DNA of 64,000 nucleotides from positions 1,364,001 to 1,428,000 of the forward strand of contig JYIP02000001.1 of NCBI GenBank assembly GCA_001051155.2. Reading direction: 5' to 3'. A program made the translations under genes and the position numbers. Position 1 is the first letter of the stretch; each line of letters begins with the position of its first letter. The notes below the pieces were generated by a model. It was not told the DNA's origin, made no database searches, and worked only from the letters and a program-made list of their open reading frames with translations. Positions 47,245 through 59,269 of the stretch are shown here, one piece after another. Source of the stretch: Chrysoporthe austroafricana (lineage: Eukaryota > Ascomycota > Sordariomycetes > Diaporthales > Cryphonectriaceae).

Positions 47245-49204
47245 TGTCAATCAGGTGGGTGGGTGAGTAGGTGGACGGTTGGGATGGTTGCTGGGCCGGG
47301 TGGGATGCTACGGCATCTGCTGAGGGTGGTGCCCAGTGCCTGGCTGGTTGATCGACTGCTAGGTAGCTGCCGTGGAGGGGTGGATCGTAGGCTGAGCAGC
47401 TGGTGCTCAGGTGCTGTCCGAGTCGAGCAGGGCCGAGCTGAGCTGTAGGCAGAATAGAGAAAGGAGGAGGAGGAGGAGGAGGAGGAGGAGGAGGAGGAGG
47501 GAGGGGCCGGTCGAGATTCGTGCGCGTCTATTCTGTCGAGGAGTAGTGACAGGGCAGCGCAAGTGGGTCGGATTCTACGTCCTTCTTCTGCAGCGCAGCC
47601 CACGCCGTCGAGTCGTGAAAGGTCGCGGCCACGTCGAGATGGGACTGTCCCGCGGGTCGAGGTGTTTTTACCTGCGTGCTGCTCTGGCCTTCCCCAGTGC
47701 CCTGCTCTTGTTTTCTTGTCTGGACGGAACGCGTCAGAACCGGTTGCACTGTTTGCCTGCAAAAGAGAGAGGGAGAGAGAGAGGAGCTTCGAGGTCTCCC
47801 ACCGTGAACGGCCCAAGCTCTCTGCACACTAATTTAGGCCGCGGAAGACGTCACCGCGCCGCCCCAGATTTCAAGACGAGGGATGTCGATCCCGTTCGCG
47901 TTGTCCCCAATTGGCGTCTGCTTCGACGGGCGGTGGGAAGGAGGAAACAGCTGCACCCAGACAGACGACGTCTCTCAAGAGCAAGCAGTAGAGGTTCAGG
48001 CAGGGTTTAGGGGGGAATTGATTTTCTGTTACGTACCCCAGACGGACGAGTGGGATTGACAAGCCAGCAGCTAACTGATCAATCACTACTCGGCAGCACG
48101 TGCAGCGGACGTCTGGCCAGAGGCGAGGCACGACGAGGGAACAGGACAAGAGGGAGGTCCCAGAAGTCGCGGTCAGGCGTATCCCTATCCCTGTCTTGGG
48201 GGGAAATCTCACGCTCCGGGGGTGGGATGAAATCATCGCCAACCATACCAGTGTCAATGCCAGGCCCAGGCCCAGGCCAGGCCAGCCCGGCGCAATCTCC
48301 CTTGCCATAGCACTATAGGCTGTGGCTTGGCACCCCCACGTTTCTTCGCCATGCCGCCTGGCTGGCAGGCGTGGCAGGGTGGGATCTGTGGCTGTCTGCC
48401 CGTCCCAAGACACCGGATTGGATGTTAGACTGGATGGCGCTAACTATGTACTGGGTAGGCCTGCCGACCTGAGGCAGGGCGGCGGTGGTACTGACGACGC
48501 CTACCACTGCGGCATGTTGCGCCCGTATCAAAACGGGAACTTGTCCTCGTGCCCATCGCGATGGATCCTGTCTTCGCGAGTTGTGCAGATGCAAATGAGC
48601 CCATTGAGGCGAGATAGACCGAATAGGAGAGTGTGGGTAGCTATCCCCACCCCCGTCTTCTCTCTGCTTCTTCTGTTGTCCATGCTTCGAGTCACCTATG
48701 CGATGTCCCGCAGGATCAGATGCCTCACTCCCGTGGCCTTCAGCAATACCTATCTTTTTTGATCGATTCCAGCGTCAAGTGTTGATCCTCGGAACCCCCC
48801 ACGTTTCATTGGCTGTGCGCACAATGTCTGTCGTGTCAAATCTGAATTTGTTCACCAACCCTTCAGGAGCGGTGGTGGACTCAGCACTCCGGTATGCATT
48901 CAGGTCTAGTCATGCAATATAGTAATTCTCATGTATGTGAAGGGTCTCTTCTCCAAACTCTTATGCAGCTCTCTACAAGGTATCGTATTGCCCGAAATCA
49001 AATCCAACCTCCCCACCAAAGCTTCTGCCAGAATCTCTGTCTTTTCTCAAGGTGAATGTTTGCCGAGGCCAGACTCAATATGCAAATCCCAAACGCCAAT
49101 ATGTGCCCCTCTGCGTGCCCCTCTACAGTGATTTTGTGAATACGGCCATTGCCCGCCCACGACGCATTCGTGCCACATCCGCTCTCGTCCCGGTGCGCTC
49201 GAGC
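47245..49204. other. Upstream region of pct1 and 3' flank of F-box gene
   Basis: About 2 kb with no convincing gene. Includes a long GGA trinucleotide tract (47462-47500) in the pct1 promoter or 5' UTR. Open frames up to 199 codons are low-complexity (Arg-rich readings of the GGA tract) or antisense shadows. Confidence 0.45.
47462..47500. repeat. GGA microsatellite
   Basis: Thirteen uninterrupted AGG units. Lies roughly 220 bp upstream of the pct1 start; on the transcribed strand it reads as a CCT tract, common in fungal 5' leaders. Confidence 0.9.
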
Positions 49205-50209
49205 TTACGCCGGCGGCGTCTTGTCCCTCCTGATACGGTGTCGTCCGCACCGGGTCGTGTTCGTCGGGTTGCTCATGTAACATTGTGCCCTCGCCTCCTC
49301 GCCCGGCCGGGGCACAAACTTGTCCCTCACCGCGCAGTACTCGTACTCCGCCGGCATCCAGTCCACGATATGCTTGTGCAGCTCGCACCTGCTGACACCG
49401 CACTTCCTGCACAGGCCCTTGCCGCGAACGCGCAGGGCTGCCAAGTGGCTCGCCTTACCGTTCTCCAGGCCCAGCGAGCCCGTTGTGGCTGCGTTCGGGC
49501 AGAGAGACATAGAGGGCGTCGGGTACGCGGCCCGGTGCCAGGCCCACTCCAGCTCGTTGGGTCCGTCGCGCCTCACGCTCAGCGGGACAGATCCGTGCAT
49601 TCTCCGGTGGATGGAGTAAAAGTGGCTGTTTGTCAGGCCGAGGCACGTCGCGTCGATCGGGTCTAGGAAGTCGAAGAGGGCGTAGTGGAGCTCCGGGGGC
49701 AGCGTCGTGAGTGTGAGAGGGCCTGAGGCTGGTCGCTGTTCCGGCGGCACCGGCTCGTAGTCCATAACCGAGTAGGAGCGTCGCGGCGGTCCCAGCTTCG
49801 GCCTACGAGGCTGAGAGGGCCGACCGCTCGGAAGGGGGGTAACGGAGTCAGAGGTCTCCTGCTGCTGCTCCGTGGGGACAGAGACTGAGGCGCTCCGGGC
49901 CTCGGCCTCCACCGCAGAGGCCGCCGCCGCCGAGACCTGTGCGGCCGGTGCCTGGTAGCGTGGTTGCGGTGACGCCATCGTGAACGTGAGCACTTGTGGT
50001 CCCGAAGGTATGTTCTCGTGGGTTGTCCGGGACCGCTGCGGTGGTCTCCTGCCGTGGTGCATACTTCTGGCCATGACCATGTGGTCTTCTCTGGTGAACA
50101 CGCCAGAGTTCTGCCTCGAGTGTGGACTGAACCCCTTAGGGTTCACATCCACGGCGGCAGGGCCGTGCGATGAGCCGCGGCTCTGTGTCTGGACGCCTTC
50201 CACGAACAT
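49205..50209 (-). CDS. F-box domain protein
   Basis: Single exon, 334 aa, ATG at 50209. An F-box-like motif (TTLPPELHYALFDFLDPID, continuing to the ATCLGLTNSHFYSIHRRM segment) lies near residue 170. F-box proteins recruit substrates to SCF ubiquitin ligases through Skp1. Downstream, a cysteine/histidine cluster (GLCRKCGVSRCELHKHI, then a later CYMSNPTNTTRCGRH) could bind zinc and is shared by many mould F-box proteins of unknown target. Residues 1-165 are Pro/Ser/Gln-rich and probably disordered. Translation from a downstream Met such as MASPQPRY near residue 78 would lose only disordered sequence. Substrate unknown. Confidence 0.8.
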   Translation of the reverse strand: MFVEGVQTQSRGSSHGPAAVDVNPKGFSPHSRQNSGVFTREDHMVMARSMHHGRRPPQRSRTTHENIPSGPQVLTFTMASPQPRYQAPAAQVSAAAASAVEAEARSASVSVPTEQQQETSDSVTPLPSGRPSQPRRPKLGPPRRSYSVMDYEPVPPEQRPASGPLTLTTLPPELHYALFDFLDPIDATCLGLTNSHFYSIHRRMHGSVPLSVRRDGPNELEWAWHRAAYPTPSMSLCPNAATTGSLGLENGKASHLAALRVRGKGLCRKCGVSRCELHKHIVDWMPAEYEYCAVRDKFVPRPGEEARAQCYMSNPTNTTRCGRHRIRRDKTPPA

Positions 50210-53200
50210 GATGAAGCGTTGTGATGAATTCCGAGGTCGAGTCTATCCAAGTAAAAAGGCTGGCAGACGACGACAGTGTATCTTGAGGTGATGCCACTGG
50301 AGGGTGTCCTAGTAGCACACTGACTGGGTGGCTGTGTGGTGTAGGTAGGGCGACCGTGAGTTGTGTTATCTCAGCTGGGGCTTTTCAGTCCTTTGAGTAT
50401 CGCGTAGTCTGGGGAAACAACCAGAGAGCCAGTGCTCAACCGTGGGGTAGAAACCTGGGGAGGCTAGCCGGTATTTGTATCGAAGTCGGACGACCAGGGG
50501 GTCGAGAACGGAAATGCAGTTATCGTGTCAACCTGCAAGTCAGGGACCGACGTCGGGTTCCTGGATACGTAGGCGTAGTCTCTTCACTAGCGAGACCATG
50601 GGGTGGAGGGGGCCGTTCCGGGGTGAAGCTGCTCTGAGGTGCGTGACGTTCCCGTAGGGATGGCGGCGGCTATATGCGGGATGGATACTCGATAAGGGAA
50701 AACCGTAGAAGCTGGGGTTTAGGTAGGCTGGGGGAAAGACACGACAGGCTGCGACGTTGAAGGATGCAAGTGGACGATAAATAATGGAGGGTGGCGTTGT
50801 GCAGAGAACCGGACCACGAGGGCTGGAAGTCGGGCGAGGCGTGCCTGCTGTGGTGTGATATCCACTCCGGCCGCGGGGTGGGAGGCTCAAGAAGCAGGTA
50901 GAAACAGTCGAGGGTGGAGCAGCAGGATGACGGGGAAGAACACACGGGGGAGGCCGAGACGGCTGGACAAAACTTCGCAGCGCCGTCGGCGGATATGACT
51001 CGGATGGGGCGACGCTCGAAAAAATCAAGGAAGCCCGACAGTCTCTGCCCGTCTGGAAGTCACTGTCGGGAAAGACAGGAGGAGGGGGGGAGGGCGAGTG
51101 GCTGGACTTTTGCCTCGCCCAAGGGCCCTGAGAAGAAACAATCTGCATCTGGCCCAGTTTTTGATCACCCAGTGGGGAAAAACGGTGAGGACGGAGAAAA
51201 TTGGGCCTCTCTTGACGATGATCATGAGGGCCAAGGTCCAAGCCGGGCCAATTTCGCACTTGCGCTACTCCCGCGCGAGTCACGAGGCCTACTTACCCAC
51301 GATGGGCCGCCAGCCGTGCAAGGCTGGCCGCTGGAGACGACGAGGCGAGCGGGCCGGCGGTCGTCCGCTTGACGTTGCAGGGCCGTCAGGGGTACTGGGT
51401 AGTAGGCTGATAGCAAGGACCCAGAGATCGTCCAAGGAACCTTCTCCCGAGCACGCGGACGCCCGGCGGACGATGCGCCTAGGCCGGATACAGCGTAGGA
51501 AAGACGTTTGGACGTTCCCAGGCGGTGCCAGGCTGCAGATAGAGCCTCTCGGCCGGGGCGACGGTTGCAATTCCGTTCCGACGGCCGACCGCATATGCTC
51601 GGAGTTTCGAGCGCGCCGTAGACTGCTCGGTAGGGCCCGGGTGCCTGGCGCAGATGCGGTCTCCTGACGTATCCAGGCTCTCGGGAGCAATGCGTTGCCT
51701 CTGACCGTCTGTCCTCTGTGGCGGGACCTCTCGTGGCCGCCACGGCGCCGATTTTTGCAGCTGGCCTTTGTTCAAGGTGCGGGACCGTCGCCAAAAGTGT
51801 CCAAGGGTCCTGGGGGTTCCCGCTTCTCAGCCCTGTGCTATCACTACTGTAAGTCTTAGACATCGCGTGGCTCAGACTCTTGAAATCTAGGCCCGTTGCC
51901 AGATCCGGCGCGACGGGACGGGGACTGGGACTCCAGCCGCGGCAGGCCGCCCTCCTGAGATGTCAGCAGCGAGGACATGCCCTAGGTTCCCGTTGCAACC
52001 GTGCAATCGTCTTGCTCACGAGATGGTGCGAGCAAATCCACGAGGAAAGTGGCGAGACTGAGTCTTGTGAGCGCTGCAACAGGAAAGAGGGCCGACTCAG
52101 GGCGGCTGTCAACCCGGCGGCAATAAGGTCGCAAAAGTTCGTGATCGTCATCAGACCCACACCTGCTTGCTAAATTCCAGGCACGCTCCAGGGACAGGAG
52201 AAGGTGGGTTGGGTGGGTTGAGTGGGCCGATGAAGAGAGGGTCTCGACCAGTCACCCCAGATGGAGCCCCGACACAGCCGAGTCTGGGGTCGATACTGGG
52301 GCACGTGAGATATCAAAGGCGCTCAGCTCGATGCCGCCCGGGGCGTCGAGATAGTTGTCCTCCATGTGTGGCGATGGTAGCCAGCCGCAAAGGTTCCCAG
52401 GTGTCGGTATTCAGCCTCGACACCTCACCAGGCAGCGATCGCCTGCGGAAGAGACGCGGGGAGAGCCGAGGTCGGTGAGGTTGGTTTGCCGTCCAGGCTG
52501 CCGGGCCCCCAGCACCGGTCGACTGGGTCATCAGAGCTGTCCGGCTTGCCTTTCCTGCGGTGGCGTGCTGCGCGGTTTCGGAAAAAGCAAGACAGATCTT
52601 GTCGATCTGCCGTCGCTGAAACCTTCTTTTGCTGCCGCTCGGGTGTAACCCGAGGGATTGTAAGGTGCTGCCGTGCAGCTCATAACGACAAACAGCTTGC
52701 TCTGAGACCGACATCCCGCACTCATGGCCCGGGCAGCCCTTGCTCTGTCCAGGGCGTGCTAGGCGTGCTGGGTTAAGCGAGCTCGGTGAGGATGTCTTCC
52801 GCAGGGCAGGATGCCGATTGGACTGGAATCTTGGAGGGGGAATCAAACATACATACCGGCTGAGGACTTGGGTTCGTCAGCTGGTGAGCATGGAAGGCAT
52901 CATATCATGCGCAGTCCACTCACACCGCCCCTCACTCTCCAGGTATACTTCACATATCTCTTGCTCCCGAGTTTTCACGTTTTACCAGCCTTCTCCGCGG
53001 CAACCACGTAGAGACCCAGCCCAACAATTCTTCCAGGCCACATAACCATTCTTGTTGACCGCTTCTCTGTCCTCTGGTGCCCATCCGATGCTCATTAGTA
53101 CATCGGCCTCGCTTGGCGTTTGCCCTTTGTACGGACGCATAGGAACACCTGCGGGTCGCACCGTGGCAGGCTAGCGCGACACACCGTGAGAGTAGATTCT

Positions 53201-54463
53201 TCGAGGTCCCGGGGCGGGACACCATCTCCACGGCGCCGGCCTTCTACCACTTCTAACCTTGACCGACCTCTTAGCTGCGATGACTTGACTTCCTTGCACC
53301 GCTTCAGGAACGAGACCAGCTGGAGAAGCGCCATTGCAACCAGCGAAGCTCGCACCTTCAAGCCGCCGGGTACGGGCCCGGGAAGGGCTAGCGCTAGTGT
53401 CCACGAGAGCATGTAACGCGGGGGGGTCATCACAAGCAGTAGGCCGCCTGTACAGATGCCAGGGTCCGGTAGGTTCTTCGTAGGCTCAGAGACCGGTGGA
53501 AGCCGAGAAGGTTCCTCGTCCTGTTGCCTGCTCTCGAGAAGCTTGGGATCGACAGCAGCAGCCGTGCATTGTCAACTGCATAGTGCACTCACGAATATGA
53601 TGAATATGTTCCTCCATTATTTCCGTTGCATGTTAGGGCTGGTGTCTTAATTTACCAAAGGGATTCTCTTCCCCAGAGAAAGGAAAGTTGTACGCTCGTC
53701 CGGCTCACGATACTATTATAAGAACGGTCGCCGGAATATCCGAGTCTGTGGAGCTTTGTTGTGGTATCTGATCAAAGTTGTCCTGCTCGGAGAGACCACA
53801 ATCAACCTTGAGAGCCGTCATCGTGGAGAACAGATAGCATTGCAGCCTTGAATGATCACAATGGATTTCGTCAGGTGTTGCAAGCTGACGTCTAGGTCGA
53901 ACCATATCTGGCGCTCGGCTCTTGCCTGGATGGACATCTTCCTGAGGATGTCCTCGCATACGTGGCTGCCTATGGGATAACATTCTGTGAGACAGCCGAT
54001 TACCTACCGTGGAGTGAACTTCGCTGCCTCCACTTGCGGGCTGGGTGAACGTAGGACATCGGTAATTGCTGCAGGACGTGAGGTGAGCTACTACAACTAT
54101 CGCCCTGAGGTCGAACGATATCTCGTGGTGATCCAGCACGGTAGTGTCCGATAGCTCTTCATTTACTACGGATGGAAGTTCCCTACATGTGCCATGGCTA
54201 CTCGGCACGTTCTTCCCCGTTTCTCGACTTCGAGGCAATCGTAGATCTCTCGGGGCTTCCTTTGCATCTTTCTTGGAGTGGGCAAAGCCTCGTCCAACAC
54301 ACAAGATGAACAGAATGGCCGAGTCCACGTGCCCGCCGCAAGAATTATACCCTCAAAATCCAACTCATACATGGCGGCAATGTACCCAGTTGTTCTGAAA
54401 GCACCATGTTGTTGATTGTCCGATATTGCTCTCAGAGCCCCTCGGCCTCCCCAAGTCACGAGT
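50210..54463. other. 4.2-kb gene-free region upstream of F-box gene
   Basis: No supported gene in the longest gap of the window. Both strands carry frames of 100-250 codons (for example 50540-51283 minus, 51222-51863 minus, 53705-54328 minus), but they overlap, are Ser/Pro/Arg-rich and show no domain. The CT-rich minus strand at 50650-51250 resembles a long 5' leader of the F-box gene. The remainder could hold a noncoding RNA or unrecognised promoter elements; I see no direct evidence. Confidence 0.4.
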
Positions 54464-55204
54464 TCAGATGGCAATCCAGATCAGCATGATAACAACGTCC
54501 AGCCCCTTGGCCTCACCATCGTACTTGTAGCTCCACATGCCGTCAGTCTCCTCGTTCCAGTACGCGCCCGTGGCGCTGTGCATACCCCGGCGGCCCACGT
54601 GTGGCTTGCCATCTGTGGCGGTCGCGGTGCTGGTGGACTCAGACACCACATCATTGCTCTCCCCCTCGGTGGATGTACCGGTCGAGGTGCCCTTGGGCTT
54701 GTTCAGCTGGGAGGTCGGCACCAGGTGCTGGACAATGGTGCTGTTGATGGCGAACTTGAAGGTGGGGGCAGAAGCCTTCTCAGGAGTGGATTCGGAGATC
54801 ACGGCGCGAAGAATGTTGTTCTGTGGTCAGAAGGCGGGTGGTCAGTGCGGGATGGTGATGACGGGCTACTCCAGCCACGCAAACGGAGGGCTCACAATAA
54901 TAGTATTGTTCCATTGAGTTGTCTTGGAGTGGTCGTAGTATTCAGCGCAGCCCAGAGCACTCTGGCAAGCCTAATAGCATGTCCAGTCAGCTTCTGTATA
55001 TCGTCGGCGAGGGAGTGCCGGAGACAGCGGTGAAGTCGATCTCGGTCCGTCAACGGAGGTGGGCAAGAAGGCATACATCATTGGCGATCTGCTTGAGGCG
55101 GTTCAAAGCAATGGGCTGTTTATAGAGGTCAGACTCAATTATCCACCGTAGCGGCGCTTGTTTGGTCATTGACACACCGGCGTGTTCTCCTTCTTGTCAG
55201 CCAT
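54464..55204 (-). CDS. Tctex-1 family dynein light chain
   Basis: Cargo-adaptor light chain of cytoplasmic dynein. Four exons: 55204-55178, 55115-55077, 54970-54896 and 54820-54464; 165 aa. Family blocks are LNRLKQIANDACQSALG, YYDHSKTTQWNNTIINNILR, FKFAINSTIVQHL and the C-terminal SATGAYWNEETDGMWSYKYD with VVIMLIWIAI. Between the strands flanking QHLVP and GRRGMHSATGAYW lies an insert of about 35 residues rich in Ser/Thr/Glu (GTSTGTSTEGESNDVVSEST), absent from the ~113-aa animal proteins. The start ATG and small first exon (MADKKENTP) follow from splice phases. Confidence 0.9.
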
Positions 55205-56063
55205 AATTGCGGTGGGTGTTGTTTACAACGACGAAAAGGGTCAAGGAGAGGGGGGTCGGATCTAATAGCTAGAGGTTAGTCCATCATCATAGATACGCAA
55301 CACATAGGCGTCCACAGCTAGAGATGCAACATACAGACGTCTCAGAAGTAGGCAATCCTGAATATGCAATCTTGCTCCTTGGGATGGATGGGTAGCGGTA
55401 AGGCTGAAAGGTAAGGCTCTGGACGTCTCTCACGAAAGCAATGGGGAATGCCAGTTGACGTGACGGTGTAGGGTTGCAATGAAGCTCAGCTCCACTTATT
55501 TTGTTTGGGTCTCCCCGCGGCCCAAGCAAACGCGATGCAGTGCAGTCGGGAGTCCAGAATGGGCTTACTGACTGCCCCTCCTAAGAACACTGGAAACACT
55601 CCAACCGTGCATCTACAATACGAAGATGGGAGCACCCTGCACGGTTTTCTTTGATAAGCGGGATAGGATGCCTTGCACAAATCACATTTGGCAATTGACC
55701 CACGTGCAAACCATCAGGAGACAAGGGTTCCTTGTACAAAGCTCAATCCGGCGTCACCAGCTTCTGAGCGTTGGTCGAGTCTCCATTTTCGACGTCAAAC
55801 TTGCAAAGTCTAGCCATGGCATAGGCCAAACCACTAAAAAAGGGCTCTAAAGAGCTCGAAACCTTCTCTTTCCAGGTCGTTCCTTTACCAAACATTTACG
55901 AATCGAACATCAACTACGACATCAATTGTGTTGCAGCATCTCGAGCCCGCGGTCTGCTATCTCACTGTCAACAGCAACAGCAACCACTGCAATCACCGCA
56001 GCGCTGTTCAACATCCACTCCGCCTCCGGTCTTCCCATCTCCTATCCTATACACATTATCGAC
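55205..56063. other. Divergent intergenic region, Tctex-1 / vtc1
   Basis: About 860 bp between divergent starts. Antisense and forward short frames have no domain. CT/CA-rich sequence from 55870 to 56063 looks like the vtc1 leader. Confidence 0.45.
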
Positions 56064-56521
56064 ATGTCGAGCCAGCCCCTACTTCAGACCGCGCCAGGTA
56101 TGCCCCCAAAGACTTTTCACCTTTCCATCAGTAATAGGCTGACTCGACCTCTCCAGGCAAGCGTATCGCCCTCCCCACGCGCGTCGAACCCAAAGTCTAC
56201 TTCGCAAATGAGCGCACGTTCTTGTCATGGCTGAACTTCGCCGTCATCGTCGGCGCGCTGGCTGTCGGCATGCTCAACTTCGGCGACAAGGCTGCCAAGA
56301 TCTCTGCCTTCTTCTTCACGGGTGTCGCGGTCGCCACGCTCATATATGCACTTAGGACGTATCACTGGCGTGCGAAATCGATACGAACTAGGGGTCAGGC
56401 CGGGTTCGACGACAGGTTCGGACCTACGGTGCTGGCGGTTCTCTTGCTGGTGGCTGTATGTGCGAACTTCGGCCTAAGGATCGCAGAATCCTCCAAGAAC
56501 AGCAGCGGTAGGCAGCCATGA
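56064..56521 (+). CDS. vtc1: Vacuolar transporter chaperone VTC1
   Basis: Small membrane subunit of the VTC complex, which makes polyphosphate and moves it into the vacuole. Two exons, 56064-56097 and 56157-56521; 132 aa (yeast Vtc1 is 129 aa). [20 protein letters not shown] precedes three transmembrane spans, starting with [19 protein letters not shown], then [19 protein letters not shown] and [18 protein letters not shown]; this is the DUF202 fold. Conserved charged residues in the first span region (K, R, E of [12 protein letters not shown]) are present. Confidence 0.95.
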
Positions 56522-58061
56522 GACTCAGTGATGGTAGAGAGATTAGGAGGCCGAGCATCCAACTAGAACACCATATGGAGGCACACCTTGTTCGAGATGA
56601 GGAGAGGAATTGCCGATAGGTCATTCCGACACAGCGACAGGGGCCTTGCAAGTTCTCTTATCTATATGATGACGTCGAGGTCATTGGCCATCGTCACCAA
56701 CGGCGTTTAAATTATCACAGCGGTGCCGACTTGAGGCGATTCAGTCGATGAATGTTGGAGACCAGTCGGCACTATAATATGAGTATTTGCAGTAAACTGC
56801 ATTTATTAGCGCATGCCATAGTCATCAAGGCGAATCAAGTGAGACATTATCATTCCATGGCTACCATGAGCAAATTCCCTATTTCCTTGGGCTAGCCATT
56901 AAGCTCCCACGGCTTTCTCTGCTGCGCCTCTCGTCCCTACATACCTGTCACTCGTACAATCCGCAGGAGATGGTGGTTTACGGAGTCCCATGGTGACCTT
57001 ACGAAGCAAGACTGACACGGAAGAAGGGACGTAATTTAAGTAGCTTCGGAGGGAGGCATACGCGTCGGGGTAAAGCAGCATGAAGGTGAACAAAAGCAGC
57101 CATACGGATACAGCAATCTTCATTTGGTGAGGGGGAGGGTGTCCGCAAAGACCTAAGAGGACGGGAGAAGTAGACCAAAAGAGGACGATGCGATGACGAC
57201 GGGATCAGGACGAGAGAAAGTCTTAATTACATACAACTTACGACTATCACAAAGGATGGTTTAGAAGCGTCACTGGGATAATTACAATCACGTGTACGCG
57301 GCAGCTTAAGGGCAGTGACTAGAGCATGCCAGGGAGACGCTCGAAATGTGCATGCGAATGTCGGAAGAGGTGCGGTCAACAGCCAGATACTGCATTCAGT
57401 ATATTTCTGCAAGATCACGGGTTGACTTGCTGTCGATGTGGTCCATACCAGAGCATCTTGCATCTGTCCAGCAACGGTTCACTCAGCTGGGCTCGAACTG
57501 AGTGGGACAGTGATAAGAATCATCCTAGCCTCCCCTCCCCCCTTCTTTCTTTTTTTCCCTTGCGTGTGCAGGTTTTCCCTTCTTCCCGCCCCGTTCCCTT
57601 CACCTCGGTTTTACAAAGGCTCAGGGCCCTAGTCGACCGCCTGACTCTTGCGATTCTAGTGACATAGTCATGAGCAACCTAGCCTTTCCTGAGCCACAGC
57701 ATGCGTTAGGACGCGTTCCTTGGGCAGCACATCTACTGTGGCAGTTTAGTCGCGTTTCTGTTTTGTCGTGATGCTCTATTATTGTCATCTGCACAAACAC
57801 AGTGAAGTAGGTATGGGGGCCTGTAAAGGCTCTCGAGAGTGCGATTCCAAACACTCACCGTGTATGCGATCAGCACACTTTTAACGGCCGTGTGAAGATG
57901 AAAAGGGGTATATTCTATATAAGGTTCCTTTATGTTTTTCCGTTTTTCCCCCCCCCCGTGCTCCAAAACTCCATGCCACCTCTATCCAGAATATGAGATA
58001 TTAGGTATTTTGTACGGCCGAATGTCCACTTATTCTTTCCTACTGGCGGTATAGCATTCTC
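56522..58061. other. Intergenic, gene-poor
   Basis: 1.5 kb with one small possible gene (56899-57123, listed separately). The remainder has poly-pyrimidine runs (57540-57600) and no supported coding region. Confidence 0.45.
56899..57123 (-). CDS. Possible small secreted or membrane protein
   Basis: A 74-codon frame with a true ATG, beginning with a strong hydrophobic segment (AVSVWLLLFTFMLLYPDAYA) that reads as a signal peptide or membrane anchor, then a basic soluble tail. I recognise no family, and a frame this short can arise by chance. No intron is needed. Confidence 0.25.
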   Translation of the reverse strand: MKIAVSVWLLLFTFMLLYPDAYASLRSYLNYVPSSVSVLLRKVTMGLRKPPSPADCTSDRYVGTRGAAEKAVGA

Positions 58062-59269
58062 TTATCTGTGGTTCTCCATGGCAGCCGCCAACTGCGCACA
58101 ACACGGGGTGTCGTTGTGCCCCAGCTCCGCAAATTGGGTCGAATCGGAATGTAACTCAGCATACGGCCTATCAAGGTCCCTGTTCACCTCAATCGCGATG
58201 TAAACGCCCAGGCTTCCATAGCCTACCATCGGTGTCGTCATGTCGTCAGCACCCAGGCTGAAACTCGGCGGCCCTCCATACGTCCCAGTTTGCTGGTTGT
58301 AGTAACCACCGTCCCCATCACCAGCAGCCGTCAACGGCGGCTGTTGAGTGAAGGGGTCTTCGGGTTCAAGCTCCTTGGGCGCGTTGCTCGCAGCTGCTCT
58401 CTTTATCCCACACCGATATACTAGCAGGAGCAGCGGGGCGAGGATGGCAAAGCTGGCGATACTCAAGTTCGCGCTCACACCAATCGCTGCGCCCGTACTC
58501 AGACCAGATGGGTATGGACACATTGTGGCTGTGGCGGCCATGTCGGACAACGCCGGCGGCGAAGTGGTGGGTGCGAAGCGGAGGTTTCTGGGTCTGCTTT
58601 TGATGTTGAGCTGGCGGCTGTGTGGGTATTCGAGGCTAGCGCTGATACATTGGCTCTTTGAGATGACGAAAATACAGTGTTTAAAGATGTCGCTGATGTT
58701 GTTCTCGATAAGGAACTTCGTGCTGTTGTGGATGTTGTCGAAGCCGTACAGCTCCTCTGCCCGACACGTTAGTCAAGGTGCAGTAAGCCGCGGAACCTCG
58801 ACATCTGGTTCCTGAGCGAAGAAAATAGCGGACTTACGAGTGTCAAAGTATTCGATTCGGCCTCTTCATCGTCTGACTCTACAATGAAGACGAAGTGGCC
58901 ATCATTCCAAACTCCAGTAGTAAACGAGTATTGGTACGGGCTCGATGCATTACCTGTGCAGCGCACAGTCTTTCCTTCAGCAACCCAGTATCTCTCCACC
59001 TTGTAGAATATATGGTCTAGAATTTATATCATACCGGCAACTGTGGCAGCGACTCCGTCTCCCGTGGACTCTTGCTCTTGTACAAGGACCCTGTATATCG
59101 AGGCATTGCCGCCTGTCCATTCGACCCAAAAATGCTGGTCGTACGCCACTTCGCCTGAAACGCTCGTCATAACTGTCAATGAAGCATGACACACCATGGA
59201 GAAGAAGAGTGACGTGAGTGAGAATATAGGAACAACAGAGGATAGTTCAAGCATGTGGGACCGGCACAT
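58062..59269 (-). pseudogene. Membrane-anchored surface protein, reading frame interrupted
   Basis: Architecture: signal peptide (VVPIFSLTSLFFSMVCHA), an extracellular Kre9/KNH-like beta domain (HFWVEWTGGNASIYRV ... GVWNDGHFVFIVESDDE), a Ser/Thr-rich stalk, one transmembrane span (IASFAILAPLLLLVYR) and a cytosolic tail. This is a common mould surface-protein plan. The extracellular domain is in one frame from 59269 to 58838 except for TAA at 59026-59024; skipping it would need an 18-nt intron, too short to be real. After a good donor at 58837 the exon from 58756 opens the Ser/Thr-rich frame, which must shift once to reach the transmembrane frame. An alternative acceptor at 58754 keeps the frame but loses the Ser/Thr stalk. 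The stop codon alone suggests a broken gene or sequence error. Start could also be 59254. Confidence 0.55.

Noticed and set aside
47411..48010. 199-codon frame through the GGA tract
   Set aside because: Poly-Arg reading of a microsatellite.
49052..49666. 204-codon plus frame over the F-box gene
   Set aside because: Antisense shadow of the conserved Cys-rich F-box protein end.
50540..51283. 247-codon minus frame upstream of the F-box gene
   Set aside because: Pro/Ser/Arg-rich reading of CT-rich leader DNA with no domain, and overlapped by long frames on the other strand.
53705..54328. 207-codon minus frame
   Set aside because: No domain, mixed codon use, no splice signals; judged chance.
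59007..59024. 18-nt intron skipping the TAA in the surface-protein gene
   Set aside because: Too short for spliceosomal introns, although it would keep the frame; reported as a stop instead.
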